From the NCBI RefSeq assembly GCF_000250675.2, contig NC_018681.1, positions 5,270,001-5,334,000 on the forward strand: 64,000 nucleotides of DNA. The letters run 5' to 3'. The position numbers and the translations under genes are program-made. This document shows, in pieces, positions 43,486 to 51,943 of the stretch. This DNA is from Nocardia brasiliensis ATCC 700358 (GTDB lineage Bacteria; Actinomycetota; Actinomycetes; Mycobacteriales; Mycobacteriaceae). The notes under the pieces are model-generated. The model was not told where the DNA came from, searched no databases, and saw only the letters and a list, made by a program, of their open reading frames with translations. Numbering within the stretch: the first letter of the stretch is position 1; each line of letters begins with the position of its first letter.

Positions 43486-44814
43486 ATGAACGGCGCCGTG
43501 GATCCCACCCTGCAGCATCGAGCGGCGACGATCACCGCCGAACCGCCGCGCAGCCTGCGCACCGCGACCTGGCCCGAGATACGCAGGTTGTTCGCACTGG
43601 ATCCAGGCGCCATCCATCTCAACACCGGCACCGTCGGCGCGATGCCGCACGCCGTACTCGACACCGTCGACCGGGTGACCAGGCACTGGGCCGGGGGACT
43701 CGGTGATGTCTATCCGCCGGGAATGTACCAGGACCACCGAGCGGTGATCGCCAAATCCTACGGGGTCGATCAGGACGAGATGGTGATCACCCACAACGCG
43801 ACCGAAGGCGTCGCGCGGGTCATCCACGGCCTGGATCTGCACGCCGGCGACGAGGTCGTCACCACCACGCACGAGTGCTACTCCGTGCTGTCGAATTTCA
43901 ACCTGCTGCGCAACCGTTTCGGTGTCACGCTGAAAACGATCACCCTGCCCACCGGATTCGACGTGCGGGCCGAACAGATCGTCGACCTGTTCGAGGCGGC
44001 GATCACCCCGCGCACGAAAGTGCTTGCCTTCGCGGGGATCACGCTGTTCACCGGCACCAAACTGCCGATGCGCGCGCTGTGCGAACTCGCGCACCGGCAC
44101 GGACTGATCACGGTGATCGACGGCGCGCTGCTACCCGGCATGCTCGACATCGACATGCGGGCCATCGGCGCGGATTTCATCTCCTGCTCCGGCTCCAAGT
44201 TCCAGTGCGGCCCGCTGGGCACCGGATTGCTCGACGTACGCAACAAGATTCACGCCGAACACAATCCGCTGCCGCTGCCCACGTTCTGGCCGATCATCTC
44301 CACCTGGTACCCGATGAAGGGCAGCCCGCCGCCCCGGACGCGGACCTCGATCGAGAGCGACAACATGGCCGACTATCTGCAGAGCGCGGGCAGTGCCAGC
44401 ATCGCCCGCGGAGCCGCGCTCGCCACGGCCTGCCAGATGTGGGACGAGATCGGCCGGAGCCGGATCGAACGAAGGATCATGCGGCTGGCGGACTATGCGC
44501 GTGATCGCGTCGCGCAGCGCTTCGGGCGCGAGGCGATGTATTCGCCCGGCGCGGACCCCCAACTGCAGTCGCCGTTGATCGCCTTCCACCCCTTCCGCCG
44601 ACCGGAGGACGCGTGGAACGTGAAAAAGATCCACGAATTCACCATGCGGCTGCAGCGCGAGCACCGGCTCTTCACCAGGTGGACCGAGTTCGACGTGGCG
44701 GGATCGCCACACCAGCATTACGCGTCGCGGATCACCACGCACATCTTCAACGACTACGACGAGATCGATCAGGCCGTCGACATCATGGCCCGGCTCGCCG
44801 AGGAGATGTCATGA
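43486..44814 (+). CDS. Class V aminotransferase / C-S lyase-like PLP enzyme
   Basis: A 442-residue PLP enzyme from ATG 43486, with AGAGG upstream. Motifs are IHLNTGTVGAMP, ITHNATEGVARVIHGLDL, the TTTHECYSV region, VIDGALLPGMLDIDMRAIGADF (PLP Asp) and the PLP-lysine motif CSGSKFQCGPLGTG. It resembles isopenicillin N epimerase and the ergothioneine C-S lyase EgtE. Transamination, epimerisation or C-S bond cleavage are all possible. The overlap with the next gene (ATGA) places it in one operon with a solute-binding-like protein, a histidine kinase and a regulator. Confidence 0.85.
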   Translation: MNGAVDPTLQHRAATITAEPPRSLRTATWPEIRRLFALDPGAIHLNTGTVGAMPHAVLDTVDRVTRHWAGGLGDVYPPGMYQDHRAVIAKSYGVDQDEMVITHNATEGVARVIHGLDLHAGDEVVTTTHECYSVLSNFNLLRNRFGVTLKTITLPTGFDVRAEQIVDLFEAAITPRTKVLAFAGITLFTGTKLPMRALCELAHRHGLITVIDGALLPGMLDIDMRAIGADFISCSGSKFQCGPLGTGLLDVRNKIHAEHNPLPLPTFWPIISTWYPMKGSPPPRTRTSIESDNMADYLQSAGSASIARGAALATACQMWDEIGRSRIERRIMRLADYARDRVAQRFGREAMYSPGADPQLQSPLIAFHPFRRPEDAWNVKKIHEFTMRLQREHRLFTRWTEFDVAGSPHQHYASRITTHIFNDYDEIDQAVDIMARLAEEMS

Positions 44815-46568
44815 CCGATCCGGCGGCCCTGCGGCTCTACGGTCCCGGCGTGCTCGACCAGTTGGATCCGGTGTGCTGCCCGAGATTTCCGATCGACCAG
44901 GTGGTCCGGCTCTTCGCCCGGCAGCTGTTCACCTATCGGACGCAGGCCGATCTGCGGAACTGGCAGGCCGTGGCGCCGACGCCGGATCTGGCCACCGAGA
45001 TCCCCTCCATGTACAACGCCGGAATGGGCGCGAGCCACACGAGCTACGTGGTCCACCTGCGCCCGGATGTCTGCTGGGACAGCGACCCCGAGCGCCCGGT
45101 CACCACGCACGACGTGGTGCGGGGCTTCAAGCGGATGGGCAATCCGGTGCGCCGCAGCGCGTTGCTGTCCTACTTCACCGACACCATCCGGGGCATGGCG
45201 CAGTACTGCGACGACTACGCCGCCGCGTTCGCCGGTGCCGACCCCACCGCGCACGACTTGGCCGACTATCAGAGCGCCCACGACATTCCGGGCCTGCTGG
45301 TGCTCGACGACACCACAATCGTGTTCGAATTGCGCAGACCCGCAATGGATTTCATCGATATGCTGACGCTGCCCTGCACCTCGCCCGCGCCGGTCGAATA
45401 CGACTCGTTCGTGCCGGGCAGCGTAGAGCTGTGCCGCAATATCCGGTCCACCGGCCCGTACCGGCCGATCGATTTCACCCCCGGCCGAGAACTACACCTG
45501 AGCCGGAACCCGGTGTGGCGCGCGAAGTCCGATCCCGTTCGGCACCGGCATGTCGAAGCCGTCGAGGTCATCGCCGAACAGGTCACCGCCGACGAGGTGG
45601 CGCACCGAATCCGATCGGACGAAGCGGATCTGGCGTGGGGCGTCCGCATCGCGGATCCCGCGATGCCCGCCGATCACGATCTCGGTTTCGCGCTGGACCC
45701 CTACCTGGTGTTCAACACCCGCAGCCTCAACGCCGCGGGCGCGTTGCGGAAAGTACAGGTGCGCCAGGCGATATCCCTGGCGATCGACAAGGCCGCCATC
45801 GCGGCCGGCGTCGCCGCACTCGGCCGCGACACGATCATCCGGATCGCGGGCTCGATCGTCCCGCCGAACAACGACGGTCACCAGGACATCGACCCCTATG
45901 CGACGCTGGACCATCGCGGCGACCCGGCCACGTGCGCGGCGATGCTGGCCGCCGCGGGTCATCCGGGCGAGTTGACCATCACCGCGGTCCATCCGGGAAC
46001 CGAGCACGCCCGCCTGGTCGCCCAGCGCTACGCCGCCGACTTGGCCGAGGCCGGAATCACCGTCGTGCCGGTCGAATTCGCTATCCCGGAGTATCTGGAT
46101 CTGCTGGCGGCCCCGGGCCGAGCTGCGGCCGGGGAATGGGATATCGCCCTCGCCTCGTGGTCACCCACCTGGATGCACGACAACGGCCGCGTCTTCCTCC
46201 AGCCGCTGCTGCACTCCGGCTCCCCCGCCAACCTCGGCCGCTATCGCAATCCCGAAGTGGACGCCCTGATCGAACGGGCACTCGCCGCGGCGGAGGACCG
46301 CGCGACAGCCGAAGCCGCATGGCGCAAGGCCGAACTCGTCGCACTGGCCGACGCCCCGATCGTGCCGCTGCTCTTCCAGGGCCCCGCGTCCCGGGAATTG
46401 TGCGGGCGCCGCGTGCGGGCCGCCGCCATCCTGCCCGCGCACGGTTTCGCGATCGACCTGACCACGCCCCGCCTGGACCCCGCCCTCGACGGCATGAACG
46501 GGCACTCCGACCAGGAGATGCCCGCGATGATCCTCACCCTCATGGGCGCCATCGAAAAGTGGATGTGA
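44811..46568 (+). CDS. Family 5 solute-binding-like protein without signal peptide (copy 1)
   Basis: A 585-residue protein of the SBP_bac_5 (oligopeptide/DppA) family: ALRLYGPGVLDQLDP at the start, VTTHDVVRGFKRM, FVPGSVELCRNIRSTGPY, AISLAIDKAAIAAGV, then IALASWSPTWMHDNGRVFLQPLL. The protein begins exactly where a mature binding protein would, with no signal peptide or lipobox, so it should be cytosolic. No transporter permease or ATPase is adjacent. Two paralogues (57459, 59271) are alike. They may bind and sequester a small molecule or peptide instead of importing it (inference). Its ATG overlaps the aminotransferase stop. Confidence 0.8.
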   Translation: MTDPAALRLYGPGVLDQLDPVCCPRFPIDQVVRLFARQLFTYRTQADLRNWQAVAPTPDLATEIPSMYNAGMGASHTSYVVHLRPDVCWDSDPERPVTTHDVVRGFKRMGNPVRRSALLSYFTDTIRGMAQYCDDYAAAFAGADPTAHDLADYQSAHDIPGLLVLDDTTIVFELRRPAMDFIDMLTLPCTSPAPVEYDSFVPGSVELCRNIRSTGPYRPIDFTPGRELHLSRNPVWRAKSDPVRHRHVEAVEVIAEQVTADEVAHRIRSDEADLAWGVRIADPAMPADHDLGFALDPYLVFNTRSLNAAGALRKVQVRQAISLAIDKAAIAAGVAALGRDTIIRIAGSIVPPNNDGHQDIDPYATLDHRGDPATCAAMLAAAGHPGELTITAVHPGTEHARLVAQRYAADLAEAGITVVPVEFAIPEYLDLLAAPGRAAAGEWDIALASWSPTWMHDNGRVFLQPLLHSGSPANLGRYRNPEVDALIERALAAAEDRATAEAAWRKAELVALADAPIVPLLFQGPASRELCGRRVRAAAILPAHGFAIDLTTPRLDPALDGMNGHSDQEMPAMILTLMGAIEKWM

Positions 46569-46581
46569 AGGGAGTGCGGAA

Positions 46582-48207
46582 GTGGACGAGTACGACGCAC
46601 AACTGCTCACCACGATTGCCGCCGGCACCGCCGTATCCCTGTGGGCGGCAGCGGGTCCGGAAGCCAATTACGCCGTCAGGCTGTGGACCCGTGGCGCCGA
46701 ACGGCTGTACGGCTACTCGAGTGCAGAGATCCTCGGAGAGAGCTATATCGACCTGTTGATCAATCGGCTGGAGCACGACCGGGCGATCGCCGAGCACAAA
46801 GAGATCGTGCGATCCGGCGTCGAGATCCGGAGCCTGGTCGACGATGTGATGCACTCCGGCTCGGAACGCCTGCTGCTGACGATTCGATTTCCGCTGTACG
46901 ACAAGGCGACCAACGAACACCTGGTAGCGGAGGCCGGTATCGACGTCACCGATATCTCCCTCGAGGACGCGGCGCGACTCACCAAAACCCGCGCAGAGGC
47001 CGTGCACATCAGCGAAAGCGCGGCGCGAGAGGACCTTTCGGAACAGCTGCGCCGGCTCGTGGGCGCGATGACGCTGTCCGGCACCGGCGAGGACGAGCGC
47101 GCCGCCCTCGCCCTGGGCATGGAGTTGCTGCGTCAAGCACTCAATGTCCCGGCCGAATCGAGCGTCTGGCACGCCGACGAGGGCGGCCAATTCAGCGAGG
47201 TGTTCCGCAGCGGCGGGTGGGTCATGCCGGCCGGTCTGGACATCGGCCGCGCGCTCGACTGGTTCACGTCGAACACCAAATCCATTCTGCACGACTCCAA
47301 GTCCCGCCCACACCGGCTGCTCAAGCAGCTCTTCGACACCTACCAGGGGCCGTTGGACACGGTGGGCTTGATTCCGCTGCACGCGGAAGGCGAGTTCCTC
47401 GGACTGCACGTGCTCCGGGTGGCCGCCCCGCATGCTTTCACTCAGCTGGAACGTGATGCGCTGCCGGTCCTGTCGTCGACCGTGCTGGCGAGCGCGCGGC
47501 TCGCCGCCGAGATCCGCAGACGGCGGGAAGAGGCCGCCGAATCGCGCGCCGAGGCGACCAGACTCCGACTCAACGGTGACTTCGCCCATCGCATCCGCAA
47601 AGCGGTGGACCCGATTCTGCGCAATGTCCACGCGATACGCGAGGAACTCCATCTGCGCGGGGTGGACATAGACGGCGAACTCGCGCAGTGGATCGACGAT
47701 ATCACCGAGGGTTGCACCGAACTGGCCCGTGCTCCGGCAGAACTGCATCGTGCGCAGAAGGTGGCCCAGATCAGTGTGCGCGGCGTATTGACCGCGCTGC
47801 GCAATCGACTCGGCCTGGAATTTCCGGACAGCACCATCGAACTCGATATCGATGGGCTCGCCGGCGTTCTCGTTCGCGGTGTCAAAGGCGATGTCACCGC
47901 ATTGTTCGAGAACCTGCTCTACAACGCGATCGAGGCCATGCACACCAAAGGACGGGTGTTCGTGCGCGGGACGGTAACCGGTAGGTCCGTTTCCATCGTG
48001 GTATCGGACGAAGGCCCCGGCATCAAGGCCGAGGACGTCGAGGGAATCTTCCAATTGGGGTTCTCCCGAAAGGGCGAAGGCCGCGGGCTCGGCTTGGCGC
48101 GGGCCCGAGAAATCGTGACAGACCTGGGCGGCAAGATCACGGTCGATATCGACCGTGCACCCGGCGCCACTTTTCTGATAGTGCTGCCAACCTGCAGGAG
48201 GTCGTAG
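46582..48207 (+). CDS. Soluble PAS/GAF-type sensor histidine kinase
   Basis: A 541-residue kinase from GTG 46582 with GGGAG upstream. There is no membrane helix. N-terminal PAS domain (RGAERLYGYSSAEILGESYIDLL), then a GAF-like region (~170-310), then a modified phospho-acceptor helix LRLNGDFAHRIRKAVDPIL, and an HATPase domain: LFENLLYNAIEAMHTKG (N-box), SDEGPGIKAED (G1), GEGRGLGLARAREIV. It is likely a cytosolic sensor of a small molecule or redox state. The response regulator starts immediately after its stop (48208). Placement inside the aminotransferase/binding-protein operon suggests it monitors pathway product or damage. Confidence 0.85.
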   Translation: MDEYDAQLLTTIAAGTAVSLWAAAGPEANYAVRLWTRGAERLYGYSSAEILGESYIDLLINRLEHDRAIAEHKEIVRSGVEIRSLVDDVMHSGSERLLLTIRFPLYDKATNEHLVAEAGIDVTDISLEDAARLTKTRAEAVHISESAAREDLSEQLRRLVGAMTLSGTGEDERAALALGMELLRQALNVPAESSVWHADEGGQFSEVFRSGGWVMPAGLDIGRALDWFTSNTKSILHDSKSRPHRLLKQLFDTYQGPLDTVGLIPLHAEGEFLGLHVLRVAAPHAFTQLERDALPVLSSTVLASARLAAEIRRRREEAAESRAEATRLRLNGDFAHRIRKAVDPILRNVHAIREELHLRGVDIDGELAQWIDDITEGCTELARAPAELHRAQKVAQISVRGVLTALRNRLGLEFPDSTIELDIDGLAGVLVRGVKGDVTALFENLLYNAIEAMHTKGRVFVRGTVTGRSVSIVVSDEGPGIKAEDVEGIFQLGFSRKGEGRGLGLARAREIVTDLGGKITVDIDRAPGATFLIVLPTCRRS

Positions 48208-48891
48208 ATGGCGATCGTGTTGTTACTCGAGGACAATCTCAAATTCGCCCGGGCGGTACAGCGCGTACTGCGCGGGCACGAGGTCCGGCATGTGACCAGA
48301 GTCGATGCGGCGATCGACGAACTCCAGCGCCCCGATGTGGATTGCGCACTGATCGACCTCAATCTCACTGACGAGGACGACTATTCGGGTTACGAGGTCC
48401 TGTCGTACATCCTGCGGAACAGACCAGATCTGCCCCGCGCAGTGGTGACCGGCTCGCGATTGAAAGGTGCGATCAGCAAGAACATCCTGCTCCGGTACGG
48501 CGTCGGCGATATCGTGATCAAGGGCGATGTCGACCGGGAGGGTTACGGCACAACGGATCTCATCGATACGGTGAGCGACCTGCTCGTGGGGTCGGACCGG
48601 CGGCGGCGGGAGACGGCGCGCAACGAGGTCGCGTCGATATCGCTCGCGGCGCAGACCGAACTGCGCCGGCGCATCGCCGGGCTCCAGCAACTCGCGGAGC
48701 AACTACGCAGCGGCGCCAAGCGCCGCGATCCCACGGTGAACAGCCGCACCGCACTGACCCGGCGGGCCGAGAAACTGATCGAGCTGGAGGCGGCGGCGAA
48801 AGCCCGGTGCGACGTGGTCGCCCTGAGCGAGCTGGCACACGAGGTGGAATTGTTCGAGGCGGAATCGGCGAGGGTACTCGGTGATTCGTAG
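48208..48891 (+). CDS. Response regulator without DNA-binding domain
   Basis: A 227-residue protein. The receiver domain begins MAIVLLLEDNLKFARAV, with Asp50 in CALIDLNL as likely phosphorylation site, and VVTGSRL and VIKGDVD late. The ~90 C-terminal residues are charged and helical (LRRRIAGLQQLAEQLRSGAKRR, RRAEKLIELEAAAKARCD), a probable coiled coil, with no helix-turn-helix. It must act by protein contact, not as a classical transcription factor. It abuts the kinase and overlaps the small membrane protein gene, which could be its target. Confidence 0.85.
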   Translation: MAIVLLLEDNLKFARAVQRVLRGHEVRHVTRVDAAIDELQRPDVDCALIDLNLTDEDDYSGYEVLSYILRNRPDLPRAVVTGSRLKGAISKNILLRYGVGDIVIKGDVDREGYGTTDLIDTVSDLLVGSDRRRRETARNEVASISLAAQTELRRRIAGLQQLAEQLRSGAKRRDPTVNSRTALTRRAEKLIELEAAAKARCDVVALSELAHEVELFEAESARVLGDS

Positions 48892-49255
48892 GATCAGTGC
48901 CAGTCTCGGCCAGGTACATCCCGGCGCCTACTACCTGGCCAGCGCAGTAGTACTTTCGTTGGCGGCGAATACGTTCACCGAGGCCTACGGAGCGGTGCCC
49001 GCTCCGCCGAATCAGTTGTCCCTGTTGCTGTGTGCGCTCGCGGCTTTCGTCTCGGCGGTGGCGTTGTCGACGTTGGGCTGGCGCATCGAAACCATCCGAT
49101 CGCTGGCCATGGAACGTTCCGCGGACGTCGGTTTGCCCTCGCGACATCTCATCGGCGAAGCGACGCAGGCGTTCTTCGTCGAGGTATTCGCGAAAATGAC
49201 GGTCGGAGTTGTCACGGCGATAATGTCGATCGTTTTCATGCTCGCTCGCTGGTAG
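48881..49255 (+). CDS. Small multi-helix membrane protein linked to two-component system
   Basis: A 124-residue protein from GTG 48881, overlapping the response regulator by 11 nt. Membrane segments are YYLASAVVLSLAANTF, LSLLLCALAAFVSAVALST and a C-terminal AKMTVGVVTAIMSIVFMLA. No family is recognised. Its tight coupling to the output-less regulator makes it a candidate effector or anchor of the signalling pair. Confidence 0.65.
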   Translation: MIRRISASLGQVHPGAYYLASAVVLSLAANTFTEAYGAVPAPPNQLSLLLCALAAFVSAVALSTLGWRIETIRSLAMERSADVGLPSRHLIGEATQAFFVEVFAKMTVGVVTAIMSIVFMLARW

Positions 49256-49595
49256 GTACACTCTCGCAAACACTCAGCACAATTCGACCCCCGCGCGATA
49301 ACGGTTGTCTCGAGTCGACGCACGACTCGCAGCGCAGCTTTCGATGCGGGGGTTCCAGCGCGTGTCGGCCCCGGCGTGGTCCCGTGCCGCGCACCGGGTG
49401 GCAATACTCGGCACACCGCGCTGACCACTGCTTTTCACCGATAACAAGACTTGGAAACACTCTTGCTTCACTTCCGTAGCGACCACCAAGTAACTTCACT
49501 AAAATATAATTACCTCTTGAAGAGCCGCCCCACCGGCAGTAAAGTAGGGGTAGTAGAGGTCCGCAGACTGAAGACCGAATGAGATAGGGAGTCCC
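49256..49595. promoter_or_regulatory. 340-bp intergenic region with AT-rich island before EF-hand gene
   Basis: No gene is seen. The AT-rich part at 49490-49520 (TAACTTCACTAAAATATAATTACC) contains the cluster signature. The rest is normal GC and shows no repeat. Confidence 0.4.
49493..49507 (+). promoter_or_regulatory. ACTT-N7-ATAT signature before first EF-hand gene
   Basis: ACTT (49493-49496), CACTAAA, ATAT (49504-49507), 89 nt before the ATG. It is the best match to the sulfur-operon site: both start GTAACTTCA or TAACTTCA and end ATAT..TTA. Confidence 0.45.
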
Positions 49596-50129
49596 ATGGT
49601 CACGCAAGCCCGGCACCAGAAATTCGCGAAGCACTTCGAGCGGTACGACGCAGACAATGACGGCAAGATCGATCAGTCGGACATCGACGCGTTGATCAAC
49701 AAATGGTGCGACGCATTCAAAATTCCCCCCGGTTCCGACAAATGGCGGATCACCATCAAACGCGCCAATCGGCTATGGCAGGACCTGCAGGGCCACGCCG
49801 ATGCCAATGGCGACAAGGAAATCAGCAGGGAGGAATGGATCGCCGCGCACGAAGACCCCCGCTTCGTCGACGAGGTCGCAATTCCCTTGGCGCAGCTCAC
49901 CTTCGAACTCGGCGATGTCGACGGTGACGGCGCGGTGTCGTTGAGCGAATGGATGACCCTGCAGTCCATCTCGGGGGTCAATCAAATCGACGCATTGAAG
50001 ATGTTTCAGATGCTCGACGGCAACGGCGACGGGTACATCACGACCGACGAACACGATGCGGCGCTTCGTGATTTCTTCGGCAGCGACAACCTCGAAGCCG
50101 CGGGAACTCAATTGGCGGGCCGTCTGTAA
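49596..50129 (+). CDS. Four-EF-hand calcium-binding protein (calerythrin-like)
   Basis: A 177-residue cytosolic protein. Calcium loops are visible at YDADNDGKIDQSD, ADANGDKEISREE, DVDGDGAVSLSE and DGNGDGYITTDE, in the four-hand arrangement of actinomycete calerythrin and of sarcoplasmic calcium-binding proteins. The length is right for the family. The ribosome binding site is AGGGAG before ATG 49596. It is a near duplicate of the protein at 54322-54864 and is located inside the enediyne cluster, which is unexpected. It may buffer calcium or act as a sensor or scavenger. Confidence 0.9.
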   Translation: MVTQARHQKFAKHFERYDADNDGKIDQSDIDALINKWCDAFKIPPGSDKWRITIKRANRLWQDLQGHADANGDKEISREEWIAAHEDPRFVDEVAIPLAQLTFELGDVDGDGAVSLSEWMTLQSISGVNQIDALKMFQMLDGNGDGYITTDEHDAALRDFFGSDNLEAAGTQLAGRL

Positions 50130-50292
50130 CAGGGTCGCACCCGACCACGAGATCCGGGACCTGCACGGGGTCGCCGGCCCATCATGACACCGGCCCCCGT
50201 GCAGTTGCCGTCGCCATCGACCGCACGCGGCTACGTACCACCGTCTCGGGGTCGTGCCGCCGGAGCGTCGGCGGCATCGCAGAAACCTTTCC

Positions 50293-50323
50293 GACGCCAG
50301 GGTTTTGGGCCAGACCTGGCGTC
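50293..50323. terminator. Hairpin GACGCCAGG / CCTGGCGTC between EF-hand and SRPBCC genes
   Basis: Perfect 9-bp arms (50293-50301 and 50315-50323) with a 13-nt loop in the 309-base gap between the EF-hand gene and the SRPBCC gene. No U-run. It could be a terminator or an operator. Nothing else is recognised in this gap. Confidence 0.4.
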
Positions 50324-50438
50324 GACATCCGATTCCCTCTCGGCGGGACGGTGAAACGCGCTACCGTGGGGTTGCACTTCTTCGCCATAGTGAGCAGCTC
50401 GCCACGAACAGTCATGCCGACCGAAGAGGAGATTCCCG

Positions 50439-50876
50439 ATGATCACCACCGACAAGATCGAGCACGAGGTGGACATCCACGCCCCCGTCGCGCGAGTGTG
50501 GGAGCTGGTGACCGAGCCCGGCTGGTGGGTGGGCGACGGTGACAGATCGGGTCAGAGTCGTTCGCGGGACGGCGATTTCGAGGTGATCGAGGATCCGAAG
50601 TACGGCCGGTTCCCCGTCCGGGTAGAGACGGTGGAGCCGCAGGACTACGCGTCCTACCAGTGGGCCTCCGCCTTCCCCGGCGCGACTCCCGGCGCGGGCA
50701 CCGCCACGCTGGTGGAGTTCCGGCTCGCCGAACACGACGGGGGCACGCGCGTGCGCGTGATCGAGAGTGGCTTCGCCGCCCTGGACCTGCCCGAGGAAGA
50801 GCGGGCGAAGCGGGTCGATGACAACCGCGGTGGCTGGAAAATGCAGTTGGACGTGCTGAAAGCCAACGCGGAGTAA
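50439..50876 (+). CDS. SRPBCC / AHSA1-type START-fold protein 1 (CalC-fold candidate)
   Basis: A 145-residue cytosolic protein from ATG 50439 with AGAGGAG upstream. It begins EHEVDIHAPVARVWELVTEPGWW, has a central FEVIEDPKYGRFPVRVETVEP and TLVEFRLAEHDGGTRVRVIESGF, then the C-terminal helix DNRGGWKMQLDVLKANAE: the START/AHSA1 fold. The calicheamicin resistance proteins CalC and CalU16/U19 have this fold and are cleaved in place of DNA. Three such genes in the cluster make self-resistance the leading hypothesis. Other functions of the fold (ligand binding, cyclisation) remain possible. Confidence 0.75.
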   Translation: MITTDKIEHEVDIHAPVARVWELVTEPGWWVGDGDRSGQSRSRDGDFEVIEDPKYGRFPVRVETVEPQDYASYQWASAFPGATPGAGTATLVEFRLAEHDGGTRVRVIESGFAALDLPEEERAKRVDDNRGGWKMQLDVLKANAE

Positions 50877-51077
50877 CTCCGCTCGAGGGCGGCCGCGCGC
50901 CATTCCCGCACAGGCCGCCTGCCCGTTCTTACCTGGCCATAGCTGTATCTGAGCTAAAATAGCTATAGTTTTTAGCAGTATCTTTTCCGTAGGTCGCCGC
51001 TGCGCCGCCTGCGGAAGTCGGCCGAACGCTGCGGCCCGAATCGAACAGCGGACCGGTAAGAGAACGCGGAGATCGTA
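50877..51077. promoter_or_regulatory. Promoter region with AT-rich dyad before methyltransferase-exporter pair
   Basis: GCTAAAA (50953-50959) and TTTTAGC (50970-50976) form 7-base arms around TAGCTATAGT, inside an AT-rich island about 100 nt before the methyltransferase ATG at 51078. The full cluster signature is not present here. Confidence 0.4.
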
Positions 51078-51902
51078 ATGGCCGAGAAATCATCTGACAT
51101 GACCGACGAGGTCGCCGAGTACTACGACGGTGTCGGCGAACTGGTGGAGATCGTCGGGGGGAACCTGCACCTCGGGTACTGGGATGACGACCACGACGAC
51201 ACGCCGTTCCTCGAAGCCATGGGCAGGCTCACCTGGATGATCGCCGACCGGCTGCCCCTGCACCGGGGCCAGCATCTGCTCGATGTGGGTTGCGGCGTGG
51301 CCGAACCGGCGATTCGCCTGGCCGAACGCCTCGGCATCTCGGTCAGCGGTATCACCATCAGCGGCTGGGAGGTCGCGGAGGCGAGCAGGAACGTCGCGCG
51401 GGCCGGCCTGTCCGAAAGAATCACCATCACCTTGGCCGACGCCGCCGCACTCCCCTTCGCGGACGCCGAATTCGACGCCGCCATCGCCTTCGATTCGGTG
51501 CCCAACGCCGGGGACAAGCACAAGTGGTTCGGCGAGATCCATCGAGTCCTGCGCCCCGGCAGCCGGCTCGTGTACTCGGAATACCCGCTCATCGCAGACG
51601 TGACGGCGGCCCAGCGGGAGGTACTGCGGGCGAATACCGTGCCGGATCCACCGACCACCATGCGCGAGGCCGTGGCGCCGGCGATCGCAGCCGGTTTCGA
51701 GGTGGTCGAGGAGCTCGACTGCAGCGATCGCGTGCGCCGGTTCTACCGGGCGTTCCTGCAGCGGCTGGCCGACCAACGGTCCGACCTGGCCGCGGCCTAC
51801 GGCAAGGAACGGATCGATGCCTTCGAATCCGGCATGACCACCATGTTCGAACTCTGTCGCGAAAAGATCGGTTACTACCTCATTGTGTGCCGAAAGCCGT
51901 AA
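51078..51902 (+). CDS. SAM-dependent methyltransferase (C-methyl/sterol-type)
   Basis: A 274-residue methyltransferase. The N-terminal EYYDGVGELVEIVGGNLHLGYWDD, motif I HLLDVGCGVAEPAIRLAERLG, ITLADAAALPFADAEFDAAIAFDS and VLRPGSRLVYSEYPL fit small-molecule methyltransferases of the sterol/tocopherol or glycopeptide-associated type. It lacks a signal peptide. It precedes the exporter gene by 41 nt and probably forms an operon. It likely methylates an intermediate of the cluster product. Confidence 0.85.
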   Translation: MAEKSSDMTDEVAEYYDGVGELVEIVGGNLHLGYWDDDHDDTPFLEAMGRLTWMIADRLPLHRGQHLLDVGCGVAEPAIRLAERLGISVSGITISGWEVAEASRNVARAGLSERITITLADAAALPFADAEFDAAIAFDSVPNAGDKHKWFGEIHRVLRPGSRLVYSEYPLIADVTAAQREVLRANTVPDPPTTMREAVAPAIAAGFEVVEELDCSDRVRRFYRAFLQRLADQRSDLAAAYGKERIDAFESGMTTMFELCREKIGYYLIVCRKP

Positions 51903-51943
51903 GGTCGGCGGCACAACTATATGAACAAGGAGTGTGATCGGGC

